Shown here in pieces: positions 28,452-40,038 of a DNA stretch of 64,000 bases; the first letter of the stretch is position 1, and each line of letters begins with the position of its first letter. A model generated the notes under the pieces. That model was given only the letters and a program-made list of their open reading frames with translations, did no database searches and was not told where the DNA came from. This stretch comes from Enterobacter asburiae (GTDB lineage Bacteria > Pseudomonadota > Gammaproteobacteria > Enterobacterales > Enterobacteriaceae), in contig JAAQVN010000001.1 of the NCBI GenBank assembly GCA_011754535.1, positions 1,488,001-1,552,000 of the forward strand. The letters are read 5' to 3'. The position numbers were made by a program, and so were the translations under genes.

Positions 28452-29159
28452 ATGGACCGATTTCCGCGTTCCGATTCAATAGTACAGCAGACCCGTAGCG
28501 GCCTGCAGACGTATATGGCTCAGGTGTACGGCTGGATGACGGTTGGCCTGCTGCTTACCGCGTTTATCGCGTGGTATGCGGCGAACACGCCTGAACTGAT
28601 GATGTTTATCTTCTCCAGCAAAATCACCTTCTTTGGGCTGATTATCGCGCAGCTGGCGCTGGTGTTTGTGCTCTCCGGGCTGGTGCAAAAGCTCAGCGCG
28701 GGCATGGCAACCACGCTGTTTATGCTCTATTCGGCGCTGACCGGCCTGACGCTTTCCAGCATTTTCATCGTCTACACCTACTCCTCCATCGCCAGCACGT
28801 TTGTGGTGACCGGGGGGATGTTTGGCGTGATGAGCCTGTACGGTTACACCACCAAACGTGATCTGAGCGGCTTAGGCAACATGCTGTTTATGGGGCTGAT
28901 CGGGATTGTGCTGGCGTCGCTGGTGAACCTGTGGCTGAAGAGTGACGCGCTGATGTGGGCCGTGACCTACATCGGGGTGGTGGTCTTTGTTGGCTTAACC
29001 GCCTACGACACCCAGAAGCTGAAAAACATCGGCGAGCAGATCGACGTGCGCGACAGTTCCAACCTGCGCAAATACTCGATTCTGGGCGCGCTGACGCTCT
29101 ATCTGGACTTTATCAACCTGTTCCTGATGCTGCTGCGTATTTTTGGCAACCGTCGCTAG
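28452..29159 (+). CDS. ybhL: Bax inhibitor-1 family inner-membrane protein
   Basis: 235 residues with about seven hydrophobic helices after a short cytoplasmic start (MDRFPRSDSIVQQT). The family tail motif YDTQKLKNI and DFINLFLMLLR are present. Members elsewhere act as pH-sensitive calcium leak channels; the enteric role is not defined. CAGGAG precedes the ATG. It is not part of moaABCDE: a 64-base gap separates them. Confidence 0.92.
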   Translation: MDRFPRSDSIVQQTRSGLQTYMAQVYGWMTVGLLLTAFIAWYAANTPELMMFIFSSKITFFGLIIAQLALVFVLSGLVQKLSAGMATTLFMLYSALTGLTLSSIFIVYTYSSIASTFVVTGGMFGVMSLYGYTTKRDLSGLGNMLFMGLIGIVLASLVNLWLKSDALMWAVTYIGVVVFVGLTAYDTQKLKNIGEQIDVRDSSNLRKYSILGALTLYLDFINLFLMLLRIFGNRR

Positions 29160-29164
29160 GGTTG

Positions 29165-29243
29165 TTTTGCCGGGTGGCGGCTTCGCCTTACCCGGCCTAC
29201 GAAACGCGAACCGTAGGTCGGGTAAGGCGAAGCCGCCACCCGA
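29165..29243. repeat. REP/BIME-type palindromic repeat after ybhL
   Basis: CCGGGTGGCGGCTTCGCC with TTACCCGGCCTAC, then an inverted partner GTAGGTCGGGTAAGGCG with AAGCCGCCACCCG. It fills the gap between convergent ybhL and ybhN and belongs to the same class as the repeat after hutH. Confidence 0.88.
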
Positions 29244-29248
29244 CTTAT

Positions 29249-30211
29249 TCACTTCGCTAACATCCTCTCGTTCTTCGCCCTCAGCTTTTTCGCCCGACTC
29301 TCCAGCACCAGATAACAGACCGTGGCCAGTGCCAGCGGCAGGAAGTAATAGAGCATGCGGTAGGCGAGCAGGGCGGCAATTATCGTCCCCTGTGAGACAT
29401 GCTCTCCGGCCAGCAACGCAATAAATACCGCCTCCAGCACCCCAATCCCTGCCGGGATATGCACAATAACGCCGGCGATACTACTCACCAGCAGCACGCC
29501 CAGCACGAAGAAGTAGTTCACGTCCTCGCCAATCAACAGCCAGATGATCGCCCCCATCGCCATCCAGTTGGCGCTGGAAACCGCCATCTGCAGCACCGCG
29601 AACTTCCACGACGGCAGGACCAGTTTCTGCCCTTTAATGGTCATATGGCGGCGTCTGGCAAAGGCGCAGGCCCACAAATACACGGCGATGATCAGCAGCA
29701 GCACGAAGCCGAGAATGCGCAGCGTGGCTTCGTCGATATACCAGTGCGCGGGCAGCTGTACCACGCCGATGGTAAAAATTACCCCGCCGAGCAGAATATA
29801 GCCCAGCCAGTTGGTGGTGATGCTTAATGAGAAAATGCGCGTGATCGTCCCACCCGGCAGGCCAAGCCGCGAGTACAGGCGATAGCGCATGCCAATCCCC
29901 CCGACCCAGGTGCTCAGCGTCAGGTTAAAGGCGTAGCAGATAAACGACACCAGCATCACCTGACGTTTAGCCAGCTTGTGTCCGCAGTAGGCGCGGCCGA
30001 GCAGGTCATAGCAGCCGTACATCAGGTAGCTCACGATCACCAGCCCAACGGCGCCCAGCAGCACCAGCCGGTTATAGTTGCGGATAACCTTCCACACCTC
30101 TTCCCAGTCCACTTTCTGCGCGTAGACCACCAGCAGTACCGCGACCGCGATAAAGAATACCCAGGTGAGGATTTTTTTCGCCAGCCGCCAGCGAGGATGA
30201 GATTTTGACAT
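29249..30211 (-). CDS. ybhN: YbhN, lysylphosphatidylglycerol-synthetase-like membrane protein
   Basis: 320 residues with multiple hydrophobic helices, of the UPF0104/AglD-MprF N-terminal type. The conserved Gly- and Arg-rich segments include LSTWVGGIGMRYRLYSRLG (in part) and IPAGIGVLEAVF. It lacks the soluble aminoacyltransferase domain of MprF. The start overlaps the clsB stop, so it is co-expressed with cardiolipin synthase B. A role in lipid handling is inferred from this. Confidence 0.9.
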   Translation of the reverse strand: MSKSHPRWRLAKKILTWVFFIAVAVLLVVYAQKVDWEEVWKVIRNYNRLVLLGAVGLVIVSYLMYGCYDLLGRAYCGHKLAKRQVMLVSFICYAFNLTLSTWVGGIGMRYRLYSRLGLPGGTITRIFSLSITTNWLGYILLGGVIFTIGVVQLPAHWYIDEATLRILGFVLLLIIAVYLWACAFARRRHMTIKGQKLVLPSWKFAVLQMAVSSANWMAMGAIIWLLIGEDVNYFFVLGVLLVSSIAGVIVHIPAGIGVLEAVFIALLAGEHVSQGTIIAALLAYRMLYYFLPLALATVCYLVLESRAKKLRAKNERMLAK

Positions 30212-31449
30212 CAGGGTTTGCCTCCATCTTCCGCTTCAACGCGGTCCTGGGTTTCCATTTCGGGTTGTACCGGCGGATCCACCTGCGCCAGCTTCGGCGT
30301 ATGCGCCGGCAGCCAGCCGACCATCGCCGGGAAGTGGCGCAGGAAGTGGAACACCACCACGCCGACGCCAACGTTCCACCAGCTCCGTTTCGGCACCATG
30401 GATTCATCCACCCGCACGCAGTCCTTATTGATAAGTCCCTGAAGGTTATCGCGCAGGGTCTGATTAAACTGGCGGTCATGGATGATCAGGTTCGCTTCCA
30501 GGTTAAGCGACAGGCTCAGCGGATCGAGGTTACTGGAGCCAACGGTTGCCCAGTGGTCATCCATCACGGCCACTTTGCCGTGCAGCGGGCGGCGGCGGTA
30601 TTCATATATCTGCACGCCGCTTTTAACCAGATAGCGGTAGAGCAGACGCGCGCCGACCTTAACAATCGGCATATCCGGCTCGCCCTGCACGATGAGTTTC
30701 ACCCGGACGCCGCGGCGGGCCGCGTTGCGCATGGCGTGCAGAATGCGGTAGCCGGGGAAGAAATAGGCGTTGGCGATAATCACTTCGCGCTTCGCATTGG
30801 CCAGCATCTTCAGGTAGTGACGTTCAATATCGTCCCGATGCTCCTCGTTGTCCCGCCAGACAAACAGCGCCTGCGCTTCGCCGGGCTTGCGGTTCTCTTC
30901 CGGGCGATGACGGCGTCGCCACCAGCGGCGAGCGGCCTCTTTACCGGGCAAGTTTTCCAGCACGAACAGCTGGATGTCCTGAACCACCGGCCCTTCAATG
31001 CGGATCGCGTAGTCCTGCTTGGCCTCCGGGCCGTAATCCGACATATGCTCAGCGGAGTAGTTAATGCCGCCCACGAACGCCACCGTTTCGTCCACCACAA
31101 CGATTTTGCGGTGCATGCGGCGGAACAGGTTGGTGCGCATGCCGAACAGGCGAGGACCGGGATCGTAGTAACGGAACACCACGCCGGCTGCGGTGAGTTC
31201 ATTAACAAATTCATCGCTGAGATCCGGCGAGCCATACCCGTCGAGCAGGGCCTCGATTTTTACCCCGCGCCGGGCGGCATGCAGCAGCGCGCTGTGCAGC
31301 TGTCTGCCAACGTCGTCTTCAAACCAGATAAACGTTTCAAGGTAGACTTTCTGCTGCGCGTGGCTAATCGCCTCGAAGACTGCCGGATAAAAGTTATCGC
31401 CGTTTTCCAGCAGCGTAATACGGTTACCTTCCTGCCATGTGCATTTCAT
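30211..31449 (-). CDS. clsB: Cardiolipin synthase B
   Basis: A phospholipase D-superfamily enzyme making cardiolipin at the inner membrane. 412 residues. There are two HKD motifs: [16 protein letters not shown] (~residue 113) and [18 protein letters not shown] (~residue 291). It lacks long N-terminal transmembrane helices, as ClsB does. The start overlaps the ybhP stop by four bases and its stop touches the ybhN start, giving the E. coli ybhP-clsB-ybhN order. Confidence 0.95.
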   Translation of the reverse strand: MKCTWQEGNRITLLENGDNFYPAVFEAISHAQQKVYLETFIWFEDDVGRQLHSALLHAARRGVKIEALLDGYGSPDLSDEFVNELTAAGVVFRYYDPGPRLFGMRTNLFRRMHRKIVVVDETVAFVGGINYSAEHMSDYGPEAKQDYAIRIEGPVVQDIQLFVLENLPGKEAARRWWRRRHRPEENRKPGEAQALFVWRDNEEHRDDIERHYLKMLANAKREVIIANAYFFPGYRILHAMRNAARRGVRVKLIVQGEPDMPIVKVGARLLYRYLVKSGVQIYEYRRRPLHGKVAVMDDHWATVGSSNLDPLSLSLNLEANLIIHDRQFNQTLRDNLQGLINKDCVRVDESMVPKRSWWNVGVGVVVFHFLRHFPAMVGWLPAHTPKLAQVDPPVQPEMETQDRVEAEDGGKP

Positions 31450-32213
31450 AAGTGGATCTCCGCGCTCAGCGGGGCATGGTCGGAAAGATGTCGCCAGTTA
31501 AGTAACGCCAGCGCCGTCGGGCTGCTGGCATGCGCATTTTTCACGTAGATGCGGTCCAGGCGCAGCAGGGGAAAGCGCACGGGAAACGTCCGTGCGGGAC
31601 GACCGTGTGCCCGGGTGAAAATCTCCTCCAGCCCCGCATTCACCTTCAGAGGATGGTTGGCCCGCTGCCGCCAGTCGTTAAAATCACCGGCCACCACCAC
31701 GGGGTCGCCTTCCGGAAGCGCATTGGTCCAGTCAGCCAGCATCTGTAGCTGCGCCTGACGGTGGGCTTCACGCAGGCCAAGGTGAACGCAGCCTACGTGA
31801 ACGGGAACGTCAAGATCCGGCGGTGCGATGCGGCAGTAAAGCAGCCCGCGCTTTTCGCTCTCTCCAACGGAGACGTCCCGGTTCTCGTAATGTTCGATAG
31901 GAAAACGCGACAGCACGGCGTTTCCGTGATGGCCTTCCGGATAGACCGCGTTGCGGCCGTAAGCGTAATCGCTCCACATGGTGTCGGCCAGAAATTCGTA
32001 GTGCGGCGTATCGGGCCAGTTTTCGAAATGCATGGGATGCACCTCGTGCGCGCCCATCACCTCCTGCAGGCAGACAATGTCCGCGCTGACGGTGCGTACC
32101 GCGTCGCGCAGCTCCGGTAAAATGAAGCGGCGGTTAAATGCTGTGAAGCCCTTATGAATGTTTATCGTCAGCACCTTAAGCGAGAAATGCTGCGTTTTTT
32201 TGCTCATAAACAC
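31446..32213 (-). CDS. ybhP: YbhP, endonuclease/exonuclease/phosphatase-family protein
   Basis: 255 residues with the EEP fold: NIHKGF near the start, the catalytic Glu in [17 protein letters not shown] and [11 protein letters not shown] at the end. The substrate is unknown. First gene of ybhP-clsB-ybhN. Linkage to cardiolipin synthesis suggests a phospholipid or nucleotide phosphoesterase role. Confidence 0.92.
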   Translation of the reverse strand: MFMSKKTQHFSLKVLTINIHKGFTAFNRRFILPELRDAVRTVSADIVCLQEVMGAHEVHPMHFENWPDTPHYEFLADTMWSDYAYGRNAVYPEGHHGNAVLSRFPIEHYENRDVSVGESEKRGLLYCRIAPPDLDVPVHVGCVHLGLREAHRQAQLQMLADWTNALPEGDPVVVAGDFNDWRQRANHPLKVNAGLEEIFTRAHGRPARTFPVRFPLLRLDRIYVKNAHASSPTALALLNWRHLSDHAPLSAEIHL

Positions 32214-32340
32214 CTTCCTGGGTGACTATCCCGATGAAAATAAAGTGTAGTCGGCGTCACAAAAAGATGCGGCGTTACGGAATTTTCCGTAAAGTGCGGT
32301 AGTCTGATTAAGCAGAGAAAAATCCTTCAGGAGAGAAGCC

Positions 32341-32751
32341 ATGAAGTGGCAACAACGTGTTCGTGTCGCAACCGGTTTGAGTTGCTGGCAGATAATGTTG
32401 CATTTACTGGTCGTGGCCGTACTGGTGATGGGCTGGATGAGCGGCACGCTGGTGCGTGTTGGCTTAGGACTGTGCGTCCTCTATGGCGTCACCGTGCTGT
32501 CGATGCTGTTCTTACAGCGCCACCATGAAGCGCGCTGGCGCGAGGTGGGTGATGTGCTCGAAGAGCTCACCACCACCTGGTACTTTGGTGCCGCGATGAT
32601 CGTGCTTTGGCTGCTGTCACGCGTGCTGCAAAACAACCTGCTGCTGGCCCTGGCGGGTCTGGCAATCCTCGCAGGGCCAGCGGTGGTGTCGTTGCTCACC
32701 AAAGAGAAAAAGCTACGCAATGTTGCGTCTAAACATCGCATAGGCCACTGA
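32341..32751 (+). CDS. ybhQ: YbhQ, small inner-membrane protein
   Basis: 136 residues with about four hydrophobic helices and a basic N- and C-terminus; it matches E. coli YbhQ in size, location and topology. Function unknown. GGAG lies 11 bases before the ATG. Its last 39 bases overlap the convergent ybhR 3' end. Confidence 0.88.
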   Translation: MKWQQRVRVATGLSCWQIMLHLLVVAVLVMGWMSGTLVRVGLGLCVLYGVTVLSMLFLQRHHEARWREVGDVLEELTTTWYFGAAMIVLWLLSRVLQNNLLLALAGLAILAGPAVVSLLTKEKKLRNVASKHRIGH

Positions 32752-33819
32752 GCCCGTCGTGGCCGCTATGACCAGTAGCGGCCACAAACTTCCCCAGACA
32801 ATGTCCAGACTCGCATCCTTCAGATAGATCTGCTTGGTGATATCCGTAAAGTGTCGAATCGGGTTTATCCACGTTAAATCCTGGAGCCACACCGGCATGT
32901 TCTCGACGGGCGAAACGTACCCGGAGAGCAGAATCGCCGGCATCATAAAGACGAATACCCCGATAAACGCCTGCTGCTGCGTCGAGCAGAGCGCGGATAT
33001 CAGCAGTCCAAATCCCACCAGCGACAGCCCGTAAATCACCATCGTGAAGTAAAACAGCGCCAGCGAACCGGCGAACGGGATCTGGTAGGCCCAAATACCG
33101 ACACCCAGCACAATAGTGGCCTGGAACGTCGCGACGATCAGCGCCGGCACCGCTTTGCCGACGAAAATTTGCCAGGTGGCGAGCGGGGAGACCAGCAGCT
33201 GATCCAGCGTGCCCTGTTCGCGCTCGCGGGCGACGGACAGGGAGGTCACGATCATCACCCCGATGGTGGTGATCATGGCGATCAGTGACGGCACCACGAA
33301 CCACTTGTAGTCCAGATTCGGGTTGTACCAGTTACGCACCACCAGCTCGCTGTTGTTGGGCTTCGGTTTGCCCTCCATCAGCTCCTGCTGATAATCCTTC
33401 ACCACCTGCTGCAGGTAGTTGGCCGCTATCTGGGCGCTGTTGGAGTTACGTCCGTCGAGGATCAGCTGCATCGGCGCGGTCTGGAAGGTGTCCAGGTTGC
33501 GGGAGAAATCCGCCGGGAAGCGTACCAGCAGCAGCGCTTTTTGCGTGTCGATGGTGGGCTGGATATCCTGCGGGCTTTTCAGCAGCAGGATGTGGGTAAA
33601 GGCCTTCGCGCGGGCGAAACGCTGCGTCAGCTCGACGGCGTGTTTGCCGTTGTCTTCGTTGTAAATGGCAATGGTGGCGTTGGTCACCTCAAGGGTGGCG
33701 GCAAACGGGAACAGTAAAACCTGAAGCAGCACCGGCAGCACCAGAATGGCGCGGGTTTGCGGCTCGCGCAGCAGGGATTGCAGCTCTTTGCGGATCAGTG
33801 TCCATAAACGGTGAAACAT
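32713..33819 (-). CDS. ybhR: ABC-2 type permease YbhR
   Basis: Membrane subunit of the YbhFSR exporter. 368 residues: one N-terminal helix, a periplasmic loop of ~140 residues, then five C-terminal helices typical of ABC2_membrane_3 ([21 protein letters not shown] EREQGT motif, [12 protein letters not shown]). Works with YbhS and the fused ATPase YbhF; E. coli work links the system to cefoperazone and chloramphenicol tolerance and to sodium or lithium export. Last gene of cecR-ybhGFSR. Confidence 0.94.
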   Translation of the reverse strand: MFHRLWTLIRKELQSLLREPQTRAILVLPVLLQVLLFPFAATLEVTNATIAIYNEDNGKHAVELTQRFARAKAFTHILLLKSPQDIQPTIDTQKALLLVRFPADFSRNLDTFQTAPMQLILDGRNSNSAQIAANYLQQVVKDYQQELMEGKPKPNNSELVVRNWYNPNLDYKWFVVPSLIAMITTIGVMIVTSLSVAREREQGTLDQLLVSPLATWQIFVGKAVPALIVATFQATIVLGVGIWAYQIPFAGSLALFYFTMVIYGLSLVGFGLLISALCSTQQQAFIGVFVFMMPAILLSGYVSPVENMPVWLQDLTWINPIRHFTDITKQIYLKDASLDIVWGSLWPLLVIAATTGSVAYAMFRRNIA

Positions 33820-33828
33820 GTGCGCTCC

Positions 33829-34968
33829 TTAATCCAGTCGCCGTTTGGTTTTCATCCACGTCAACCCGATAAACATCACCGCCGACGCCATCAGAAACAG
33901 GGTGTTGACGATCAGCACCACCGGAATATTCCCCGCCAGGAACAGGCTCTGCAGCGTGCTCACGAAGTAGCGCGCCGGAATGATGTAGGTCACGGCGCGG
34001 ATCACCGCCGGCATGCTGTCTATCTGGAAGATAAACCCGGAGAGCATTATCGACGGCAGGAAAGCGGCGTTCAGCGCCACCTGCGCGGCATTAAACTGGT
34101 TGCGGGTGATGGTGGAGATGAGCAGCCCCATCCCCAGCGTGCTGAGTAAAAACAGGCTGGTGATAAAGAACAGCACCACCAGCGAGCCGCGGTACGGCAC
34201 GCCGAGGATAAAGACTGCCACAAGCATGCAGAGCAGCATCGCCAGCATGCCGAGGAAGTAGTAGGGGATAAGCTTGCACAGCAGCAGCTCGACCCGCGTC
34301 ACCTCGGTGGAGAGCAACGCCTCCATGGTGCCGCGCTCCCACTCGCGGGCGATCACCAGCGAGGTGAGGATTGCGCCGATCACCGTCATGATGATGGTCA
34401 CCGCGCCCGGAATAATAAAGTGCTGGCTGATGGCGGCGGGGTTAAACCAGTAGCGCGTCTGCACGTCGATAAGCGGTTCAAACGTCTCGCCCCGGTCTTC
34501 TGCGCGCTGCATCTGCCAGAGCTGCCAGATCCCCTCCGCGTAGCCCTGTACGAAGTTGGCGGTATTCGGCTCGCTGCCGTCGGTAATCACCTGGATCGGT
34601 GCATTGGTATTCGCCCGAGCCATGTTGGCGGCGAAATCCACCGGGATGACGATCAGGCCGCGAATTTTCCCGGCCTGCATGTTCTGGATCAGCTCCTGCC
34701 GGTTGTCGCTGACGGTGGCGTCGATATAGGGCGAGCCGGTCATGGCGTGGGTAAAGTCCAGCGCCTCTTCGCTCTGCTGCTCAAGCAAAATCCCGACCCG
34801 CAGCTTGCTGGAGTCGAGGTTAATGCCGTAGCCAAAGATAAACAGCAGCAGCAGGGGGATCACCACCGCAATCAGCCAGCTGCTGGGATCGCGCACGATC
34901 TGCCGCGTCTCTTTAATACACAGCGCGCGCACCCGGCGCCAGGATATAGCACTACTGCGCATGGGCAT
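33829..34968 (-). CDS. ybhS: ABC-2 type permease YbhS
   Basis: 379 residues, a paralogue of YbhR: an N-terminal helix ([20 protein letters not shown]), a large periplasmic domain, and five helices with [13 protein letters not shown] and [12 protein letters not shown]. It starts inside the ybhF 3' end and stops nine bases before the ybhR start, so YbhS and YbhR are likely a heterodimeric pore. Confidence 0.94.
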   Translation of the reverse strand: MPMRSSAISWRRVRALCIKETRQIVRDPSSWLIAVVIPLLLLFIFGYGINLDSSKLRVGILLEQQSEEALDFTHAMTGSPYIDATVSDNRQELIQNMQAGKIRGLIVIPVDFAANMARANTNAPIQVITDGSEPNTANFVQGYAEGIWQLWQMQRAEDRGETFEPLIDVQTRYWFNPAAISQHFIIPGAVTIIMTVIGAILTSLVIAREWERGTMEALLSTEVTRVELLLCKLIPYYFLGMLAMLLCMLVAVFILGVPYRGSLVVLFFITSLFLLSTLGMGLLISTITRNQFNAAQVALNAAFLPSIMLSGFIFQIDSMPAVIRAVTYIIPARYFVSTLQSLFLAGNIPVVLIVNTLFLMASAVMFIGLTWMKTKRRLD

Positions 34969-36691
34969 TCTCCTTGTCCCAGTCGTGGATGAGGGTAATA
35001 AACGCCTGCTCCATAGTCGGGTCTGGCTGTTCTTCGTCAGCGGCCTGCTCCTTCAGGTCGTCTGGCGTGCCGTGGGCGATCAGCTTGCCGCGATAGACCA
35101 GCCCGATACGGTCGCAGTACTCCGCCTCGTCCATAAAGTGGGTGGTCACCATCACGGTCACCCCTTTTTCCACCATGCTGTTGATGTGCAGCCAGAACTC
35201 GCGGCGGGTGAGGGGGTCAACGCCGGAGGTCGGCTCATCCAGGAAAAGAATATCGGGTTCGTGCATCAGCGAGCAGGCCAGCGCCAGCCGCTGCTTAAAG
35301 CCGAGCGGCAATTCGTCGGTGGCATGGGAAGCAATATTTGTTAACCCAAAGGCGTCGCTCATGCGGCGGATTTTTTCATTCTGCGCCCGCCCGCGCAGGC
35401 CGTACACGCCGGAGAAAAAGCGCAAATTCTGCTCGACCGTCAGGTTGCCGTACAGCGAGAACTTCTGCGCCATGTAGCCGAGGTGCTGACGTGCCTTGCC
35501 GGAGCTGACCTTAAGGTCCATATCCAGCACCAGCGCCTTGCCGGACGTCGGCACCAGCAGGCCGCACATCATCTTAAAGGTGGTCGATTTTCCCGCGCCG
35601 TTCGGCCCCAGAAGACCAAAAATCTCGCCGCGCTTCACCGCGAAATTGACGTTATCGGTGGCGGCGAAATCCCCGAACTTTTTGGTGAGCGATTTCGCTT
35701 CAATGACCGTTTCGCCCGGCGTGCCTTCCACCGTATGCAGAATGGCGGCAAGCGGCGACTCTGATGTACCCGCGCCGCCCAGTAGGTCGATAAACGCGTC
35801 CTCAAAGCGCGGTGCGGTCTCTTCTATCTCGATCTCAGGCATCCCCTGCGCCTGGCGAACGTCGTCGGCGGTGGCCTCTTTTTTGAGAATAATGCGCACC
35901 GAGCGGCCCTGAATCATCCCGTCGCCGACCTGCGGCAGCTTCAGCACCCGCTGGAGCAGCCTGCGGTTCGACTCCTGCGGGCTGTGCAGCAGGAAGCTGC
36001 GCCCGGCCATGGTTTGCGTCAGTTCGGTTGGTTCGCCCTGATAGAGTAGTTCACCCTCGTTCATCAGCAGCACGTCCCGACACTGTTCCGCTTCGTCGAG
36101 GTAGGAGGTACTCCAGAGGATCAGCATCCCGTCGCCCGCCAGCTCGTGCACCATCTGCCACAGCTCGCGGCGGGAAATCGGGTCCACGCCGACGCCGGGC
36201 TCATCCAGCAGCAGCACCTTCGGCTCGCCCACCAGCGTGCAGGCCAGACCCAGCTTCTGCTTCATCCCGCCGGAGAGCTTGCCCGCCAGCCGGTCGGTGA
36301 ACGGGCCGAGGGAGGTAAACTCCAGCAGTCGGGCGAAGGTTTTCTGCCGCGTGTCACCGGTGACGCTGCGCAGGTCGGCGTACAGGTTCAGGTTTTCCAT
36401 CACCGTCAGATCTTCATACAGGCCAAACTTCTGCGGCATATAGCCGAGCATGGCGTGGAGCGCGCCGTCGTCTTTTATCGGGTCCAGGCCAAGCACGCTG
36501 GCCGAGCCTTCGTCCGGCTTGAGCAACCCCGCCAGCATCCGCATCAGCGTGGTTTTCCCCGCGCCGTCCGGGCCGACCAGCCCGGTTACGTAGCCTTTCT
36601 GAATGGTGCAGTTCAGCGGCGCGACCGCCGGCTTGTCCATGCCCGCGAAGCGTTTGACCAGACCGTTGAGCTGGATAACCGCATCATTCAT
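34952..36691 (-). CDS. ybhF: Fused double ATP-binding ABC exporter protein YbhF
   Basis: 579 residues with two ATPase cassettes. Cassette 1 has Walker [10 protein letters not shown] (~residue 37), LSGGMKQKL and [12 protein letters not shown]. Cassette 2 has GPNGAGKST (~residue 362), the signature-like [12 protein letters not shown] and [12 protein letters not shown]. The second signature lacks the SGGQ core, a known trait of such paired ATPases. It overlaps ybhG by eight bases and ybhS by 17. Confidence 0.95.
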   Translation of the reverse strand: MNDAVIQLNGLVKRFAGMDKPAVAPLNCTIQKGYVTGLVGPDGAGKTTLMRMLAGLLKPDEGSASVLGLDPIKDDGALHAMLGYMPQKFGLYEDLTVMENLNLYADLRSVTGDTRQKTFARLLEFTSLGPFTDRLAGKLSGGMKQKLGLACTLVGEPKVLLLDEPGVGVDPISRRELWQMVHELAGDGMLILWSTSYLDEAEQCRDVLLMNEGELLYQGEPTELTQTMAGRSFLLHSPQESNRRLLQRVLKLPQVGDGMIQGRSVRIILKKEATADDVRQAQGMPEIEIEETAPRFEDAFIDLLGGAGTSESPLAAILHTVEGTPGETVIEAKSLTKKFGDFAATDNVNFAVKRGEIFGLLGPNGAGKSTTFKMMCGLLVPTSGKALVLDMDLKVSSGKARQHLGYMAQKFSLYGNLTVEQNLRFFSGVYGLRGRAQNEKIRRMSDAFGLTNIASHATDELPLGFKQRLALACSLMHEPDILFLDEPTSGVDPLTRREFWLHINSMVEKGVTVMVTTHFMDEAEYCDRIGLVYRGKLIAHGTPDDLKEQAADEEQPDPTMEQAFITLIHDWDKENAHAQ

Positions 36692-37679
36692 GTCGTTCCC
36701 CGTCGTTTATGGTCACGGTAACAGGCATGCCCTGACGCAGCGCGTCGTCCGCATCGGTGACGATGATGCGCAGGCGGTATACAAGGTCGGTACGCAGGTC
36801 CGGTGTTTCTACCGTTTTCGGCGTAAATTCGGCGGTAGGGGAGACAAAGCCCACCTTGCCGTGATACGGCTTGTCCGGGCGGCCGTCGGTATAGAGCAGC
36901 AGCTCGCGGCCCGGCTGCATCTGCCCGAGGTTCGGCTCGTCAATATAGGCGCGCACCCACACCGGACGGGTCAGGGAGAGCGTTAAGACGGTACTGCCCG
37001 CGCTGAGCATGCTGCCCGGCTCCACGGCGCGGGTCATCAGCGTGCCGTCAGATGGAGCGATTAAGGTCGTGTCGTGCAGATCCAGTTCCGCCTGCGCCAG
37101 CTGGGCCTGCGCCTGTTCAAGGCTGGCTTTCGCCTGGGCAATGTCCTGCTCGCGGTTACCGGAGCGGTACTGGCTTAATTTATCCTGCGCGGACTTCAGC
37201 GTTGCCTGCGCCTGGTCCCGGGATGACCGCGCGTTTTCCAGATCGTTGGCGGAAATGGTGCGGCTTTTCCACAGTCCCTGCTGGCGGTTATAGAAGTTCT
37301 GCGCATAGTCGTACGCGGCTTTGGCCTGCTTAACGGCGGCGGCGGCCTGGGCAATCTCTTCATCGCGATAGCCTGCCAGCATCAGGTCATACTGCGCCTG
37401 CGCGACGGAAACGCCAGCTTTGGCCTGCATCAGCGCGTTCTCAAAAGGGGCTTTATCCAGCGCGCCCAGCGTCTGACCGGCTTTGATGGCATCGCCTTCG
37501 TCAACGCTGAGCGAGGCGAGACGTCCGCCAACGCGGAAGCTCATATTCACAGTACGAATATCCACGTTACCGTACAGCGTCAGGCCCCGATCCTGCTGGC
37601 TCTGATACCACAGCCAGCCACCGATTCCCGCGGCAAGCAAAACAACAACCACCAGAATGATGGCGACAGGTTTTTTCAT
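36684..37679 (-). CDS. ybhG: HlyD-type membrane fusion protein YbhG
   Basis: 331 residues: one N-terminal membrane anchor ([19 protein letters not shown]), a split biotinyl-lipoyl domain, a long Ala/Gln-rich coiled-coil hairpin (~residues 75-210) and beta-barrel segments. It bridges the YbhFSR exporter to an outer-membrane channel, presumably TolC. The start overlaps the cecR stop by four bases. Confidence 0.94.
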   Translation of the reverse strand: MKKPVAIILVVVVLLAAGIGGWLWYQSQQDRGLTLYGNVDIRTVNMSFRVGGRLASLSVDEGDAIKAGQTLGALDKAPFENALMQAKAGVSVAQAQYDLMLAGYRDEEIAQAAAAVKQAKAAYDYAQNFYNRQQGLWKSRTISANDLENARSSRDQAQATLKSAQDKLSQYRSGNREQDIAQAKASLEQAQAQLAQAELDLHDTTLIAPSDGTLMTRAVEPGSMLSAGSTVLTLSLTRPVWVRAYIDEPNLGQMQPGRELLLYTDGRPDKPYHGKVGFVSPTAEFTPKTVETPDLRTDLVYRLRIIVTDADDALRQGMPVTVTINDGERHE

Positions 37680-38353
37680 GACTTCAGGCTCCTTTGCGTT
37701 AAGCCTTGCAGGATCAGATCAAGATGACAGGCGATAACCTGGCTAATCTGCGCGGCTTTATCCTCATCGAATTGTGTCCAGCCGGTGCGTAACAGGATGG
37801 TTTCCCGACCCAGACGGAAGGCGAGAATTTCACCCAGCAGGGCGTGGGTATGCAAAATAGTGTCGGTATCGCTGGCGTCCCGCCCGGTATACGCGGCGAT
37901 CAGCCGGGTCAGGTGGGTATGCATCGGGGCAATTACCCGATCGTGTACCCGCTGGTAGGCGGCAGTCGGGGAGAGCTGTTCCCGGGAAATAAACTTGCTC
38001 AGTTTGAGCGTATCGTCGTGCGTCAGCAGGCGAATCATATTATGGCAGGCTTTGAGAATAAGCTGGCGTACGGCGGCGCGATCGGGTGACGGCTGGCTGA
38101 GCAGCGCGGTAGCTTCCTCAACGTGCGGGTGAAACTGCGCGCCGATAAAATCGGCGATCCACTCGGCGCAGGCGAGGTATAAATCTTCTTTTGAGCCAAA
38201 ATAGTAGGTAATCGCCGCAATGTTCTGCCCGGCCAGCGCGGCAATATCGCGCGTGGTCGCATGCAGCCCGTACTCGCCAAACTGCGCCAGCGCGGCGGCG
38301 ATAAGCTGATTTTTGGCCTGTTCACCTTTGGTTGTTGTGGGTGTCGTATTCAT
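37676..38353 (-). CDS. cecR: TetR-family regulator CecR
   Basis: 225 residues. The N-terminal helix-turn-helix is [31 protein letters not shown] (in parts, residues ~30-60) followed by a C-terminal ligand domain. E. coli CecR (YbiH) represses its own operon with ybhGFSR and the divergent rhlE. The perfect palindrome at 38368-38387 between the two genes is the likely operator. Confidence 0.94.
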   Translation of the reverse strand: MNTTPTTTKGEQAKNQLIAAALAQFGEYGLHATTRDIAALAGQNIAAITYYFGSKEDLYLACAEWIADFIGAQFHPHVEEATALLSQPSPDRAAVRQLILKACHNMIRLLTHDDTLKLSKFISREQLSPTAAYQRVHDRVIAPMHTHLTRLIAAYTGRDASDTDTILHTHALLGEILAFRLGRETILLRTGWTQFDEDKAAQISQVIACHLDLILQGLTQRSLKS

Positions 38354-38367
38354 GGCGGCATTAAGAA

Positions 38368-38387
38368 TTAATCAATCGATTGATTAA
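38368..38387. promoter_or_regulatory. CecR operator palindrome
   Basis: TTAATCAATCGATTGATTAA is a perfect 20-base palindrome 15 bases before the cecR start, in the cecR-rhlE divergent gap. Position and symmetry fit a TetR-family operator. Confidence 0.72.
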
Positions 38388-38558
38388 GATTATGCCTGAT
38401 TCCCGCTAACGTCGAGGGAATGCTGAGGGATATTTTATGCGCCACGTCACAAAAGCTGCTACACTCCGCCCCTTCGCGACATTGTGGTTTTTGTCCTCCT
38501 AATTGTTATATCTCCCTGAAAACTACACCTGTGATGGTCGGGGCGGTTCGGAGTTTTT

Positions 38559-39941
38559 ATGTCTTTTGATTCCCTTGGCCTGAACCCGGAAATTCTGCGC
38601 GCCATCGCAGAGCAGGGCTACGTTGAGCCAACCCCAATCCAGCAGCAGGCGATCCCCGCAGTGCTTCAGGGCCGTGACCTGATGGCCAGCGCCCAGACCG
38701 GCACCGGTAAAACCGCGGGCTTTACCCTGCCGCTGTTAGAGCTGCTGGTAAAAAACCAGCCGCACGCCAAAGGCCGTCGTCCGGTGCGCGCGCTGATCCT
38801 CACCCCAACCCGCGAGCTGGCGGCGCAGATTGGTGAGAACGTGCGTGAGTACAGCCGCTACCTCAACATTCGCTCGCTGGTGGTTTTCGGTGGCGTGAGC
38901 ATTAACCCGCAGATGATGAAGTTGCGCGGCGGCGTGGACGTTCTGGTGGCAACGCCGGGCCGCCTGCTGGATCTGGAACACCAGAACGCGGTGAAGCTGG
39001 ATAACATCGAAATTCTGGTGCTGGACGAAGCCGACCGCATGCTCGACATGGGCTTTATCCACGACATTCGCCGCGTGCTGGCTAAGCTGCCCCCGCGTCG
39101 CCAGAACCTGCTCTTTTCCGCGACCTTCTCCGACGAGATCAAGGCGCTGGCGGAAAAGCTGCTGCATAACCCACTCGAAGTGGAAGTGGCGCGCCGCAAC
39201 ACCGCCTCCGAGCAGGTGACGCAGCACGTGCACTTTGTGGATAAAAAGCGCAAGCGCGAACTGCTCTCCCAGATGATCGGTCAGGGCAACTGGCAGCAGG
39301 TGCTGGTCTTTACCCGCACCAAGCACGGCGCTAACCACCTGGCGGAACAGCTGAATAAAGACGGCATCCGCAGCGCGGCCATTCACGGTAACAAGAGCCA
39401 GGGCGCGCGTACCCGTGCGCTGGCGGACTTCAAGTCTGGCGACATCCGCGTGCTGGTGGCGACCGACATTGCCGCCCGTGGCCTCGATATTGAAGAGCTG
39501 CCGCACGTGGTGAACTACGAGCTGCCGAATGTCCCGGAAGACTACGTGCACCGTATCGGCCGTACCGGTCGTGCGGCGGCAACCGGTGAGGCGCTCTCGC
39601 TGGTCTGCGTGGACGAGCACAAACTGCTGCGCGACATCGAACGCCTGCTGAAGAAAGAGATCCCGCGCATCGAAACCCCGGGTTACGAAGTGGACCCGTC
39701 TATCAAAGCCGAGCCGATTCAGAACGGTCGTCAGGGCGGCGGTCGCGGCCAGGGCGGCGGCGGTCGTGGTCAGCAGCCGCGTCGTGCCGAAGGCGGCGCG
39801 CCGAAATCATCCGGCAAACCGCCGCGTCGCAACAGCGACGGCAAACCGGCCGGTGAAAACCCGTGGCGCAGCGGCGAAGGCAAGCCGGCAGGGGAAGGGC
39901 AGCGCCGACGCCGCCCGCGCAAGCCTGCTAACCCGCAGTAA
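38559..39941 (+). CDS. rhlE: ATP-dependent RNA helicase RhlE
   Basis: 460-residue DEAD-box helicase acting in ribosome assembly and RNA turnover. Q motif [10 protein letters not shown], motif I AQTGTGKT, motif II DEAD, motif III SAT, motif [11 protein letters not shown]. The C-terminal tail from ~residue 385 is rich in Gly, Arg and Lys, typical for RNA binding. Divergent from cecR and probably under CecR control. Confidence 0.97.
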   Translation: MSFDSLGLNPEILRAIAEQGYVEPTPIQQQAIPAVLQGRDLMASAQTGTGKTAGFTLPLLELLVKNQPHAKGRRPVRALILTPTRELAAQIGENVREYSRYLNIRSLVVFGGVSINPQMMKLRGGVDVLVATPGRLLDLEHQNAVKLDNIEILVLDEADRMLDMGFIHDIRRVLAKLPPRRQNLLFSATFSDEIKALAEKLLHNPLEVEVARRNTASEQVTQHVHFVDKKRKRELLSQMIGQGNWQQVLVFTRTKHGANHLAEQLNKDGIRSAAIHGNKSQGARTRALADFKSGDIRVLVATDIAARGLDIEELPHVVNYELPNVPEDYVHRIGRTGRAAATGEALSLVCVDEHKLLRDIERLLKKEIPRIETPGYEVDPSIKAEPIQNGRQGGGRGQGGGGRGQQPRRAEGGAPKSSGKPPRRNSDGKPAGENPWRSGEGKPAGEGQRRRRPRKPANPQ

Positions 39942-39946
39942 TCTGG

Positions 39947-39976
39947 AAGCCCGGTCGTAAAGCCGGGCTTTTCTTT
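39947..39976 (+). terminator. Terminator of rhlE
   Basis: AAGCCCGG and CCGGGCTT arms around an eight-base loop, then TTCTTTTT; six bases after the rhlE stop. Confidence 0.85.
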
Positions 39977-40004
39977 TTGCGGCAGAGAAGAGAAAGTGCC
40001 ACAA

Positions 40005-40024
40005 TAGTGGCTGTTTATACAGTA
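40005..40024 (+). promoter_or_regulatory. LexA box of dinG
   Basis: TAGTGGCTGTTTATACAGTA aligns with the E. coli dinG SOS box (TATTGGCTGTTTATACAGTA, as I recall), with the right half CAGTA intact. It lies 15 bases before the ATG. Confidence 0.85.
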
Positions 40025-40038
40025 TTTCAGGTTTTCCA

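Noticed and set aside
30205..31548. 447-codon open frame opposite clsB and ybhP
   Set aside because: Shadow of genes with clear catalytic motifs on the other strand.
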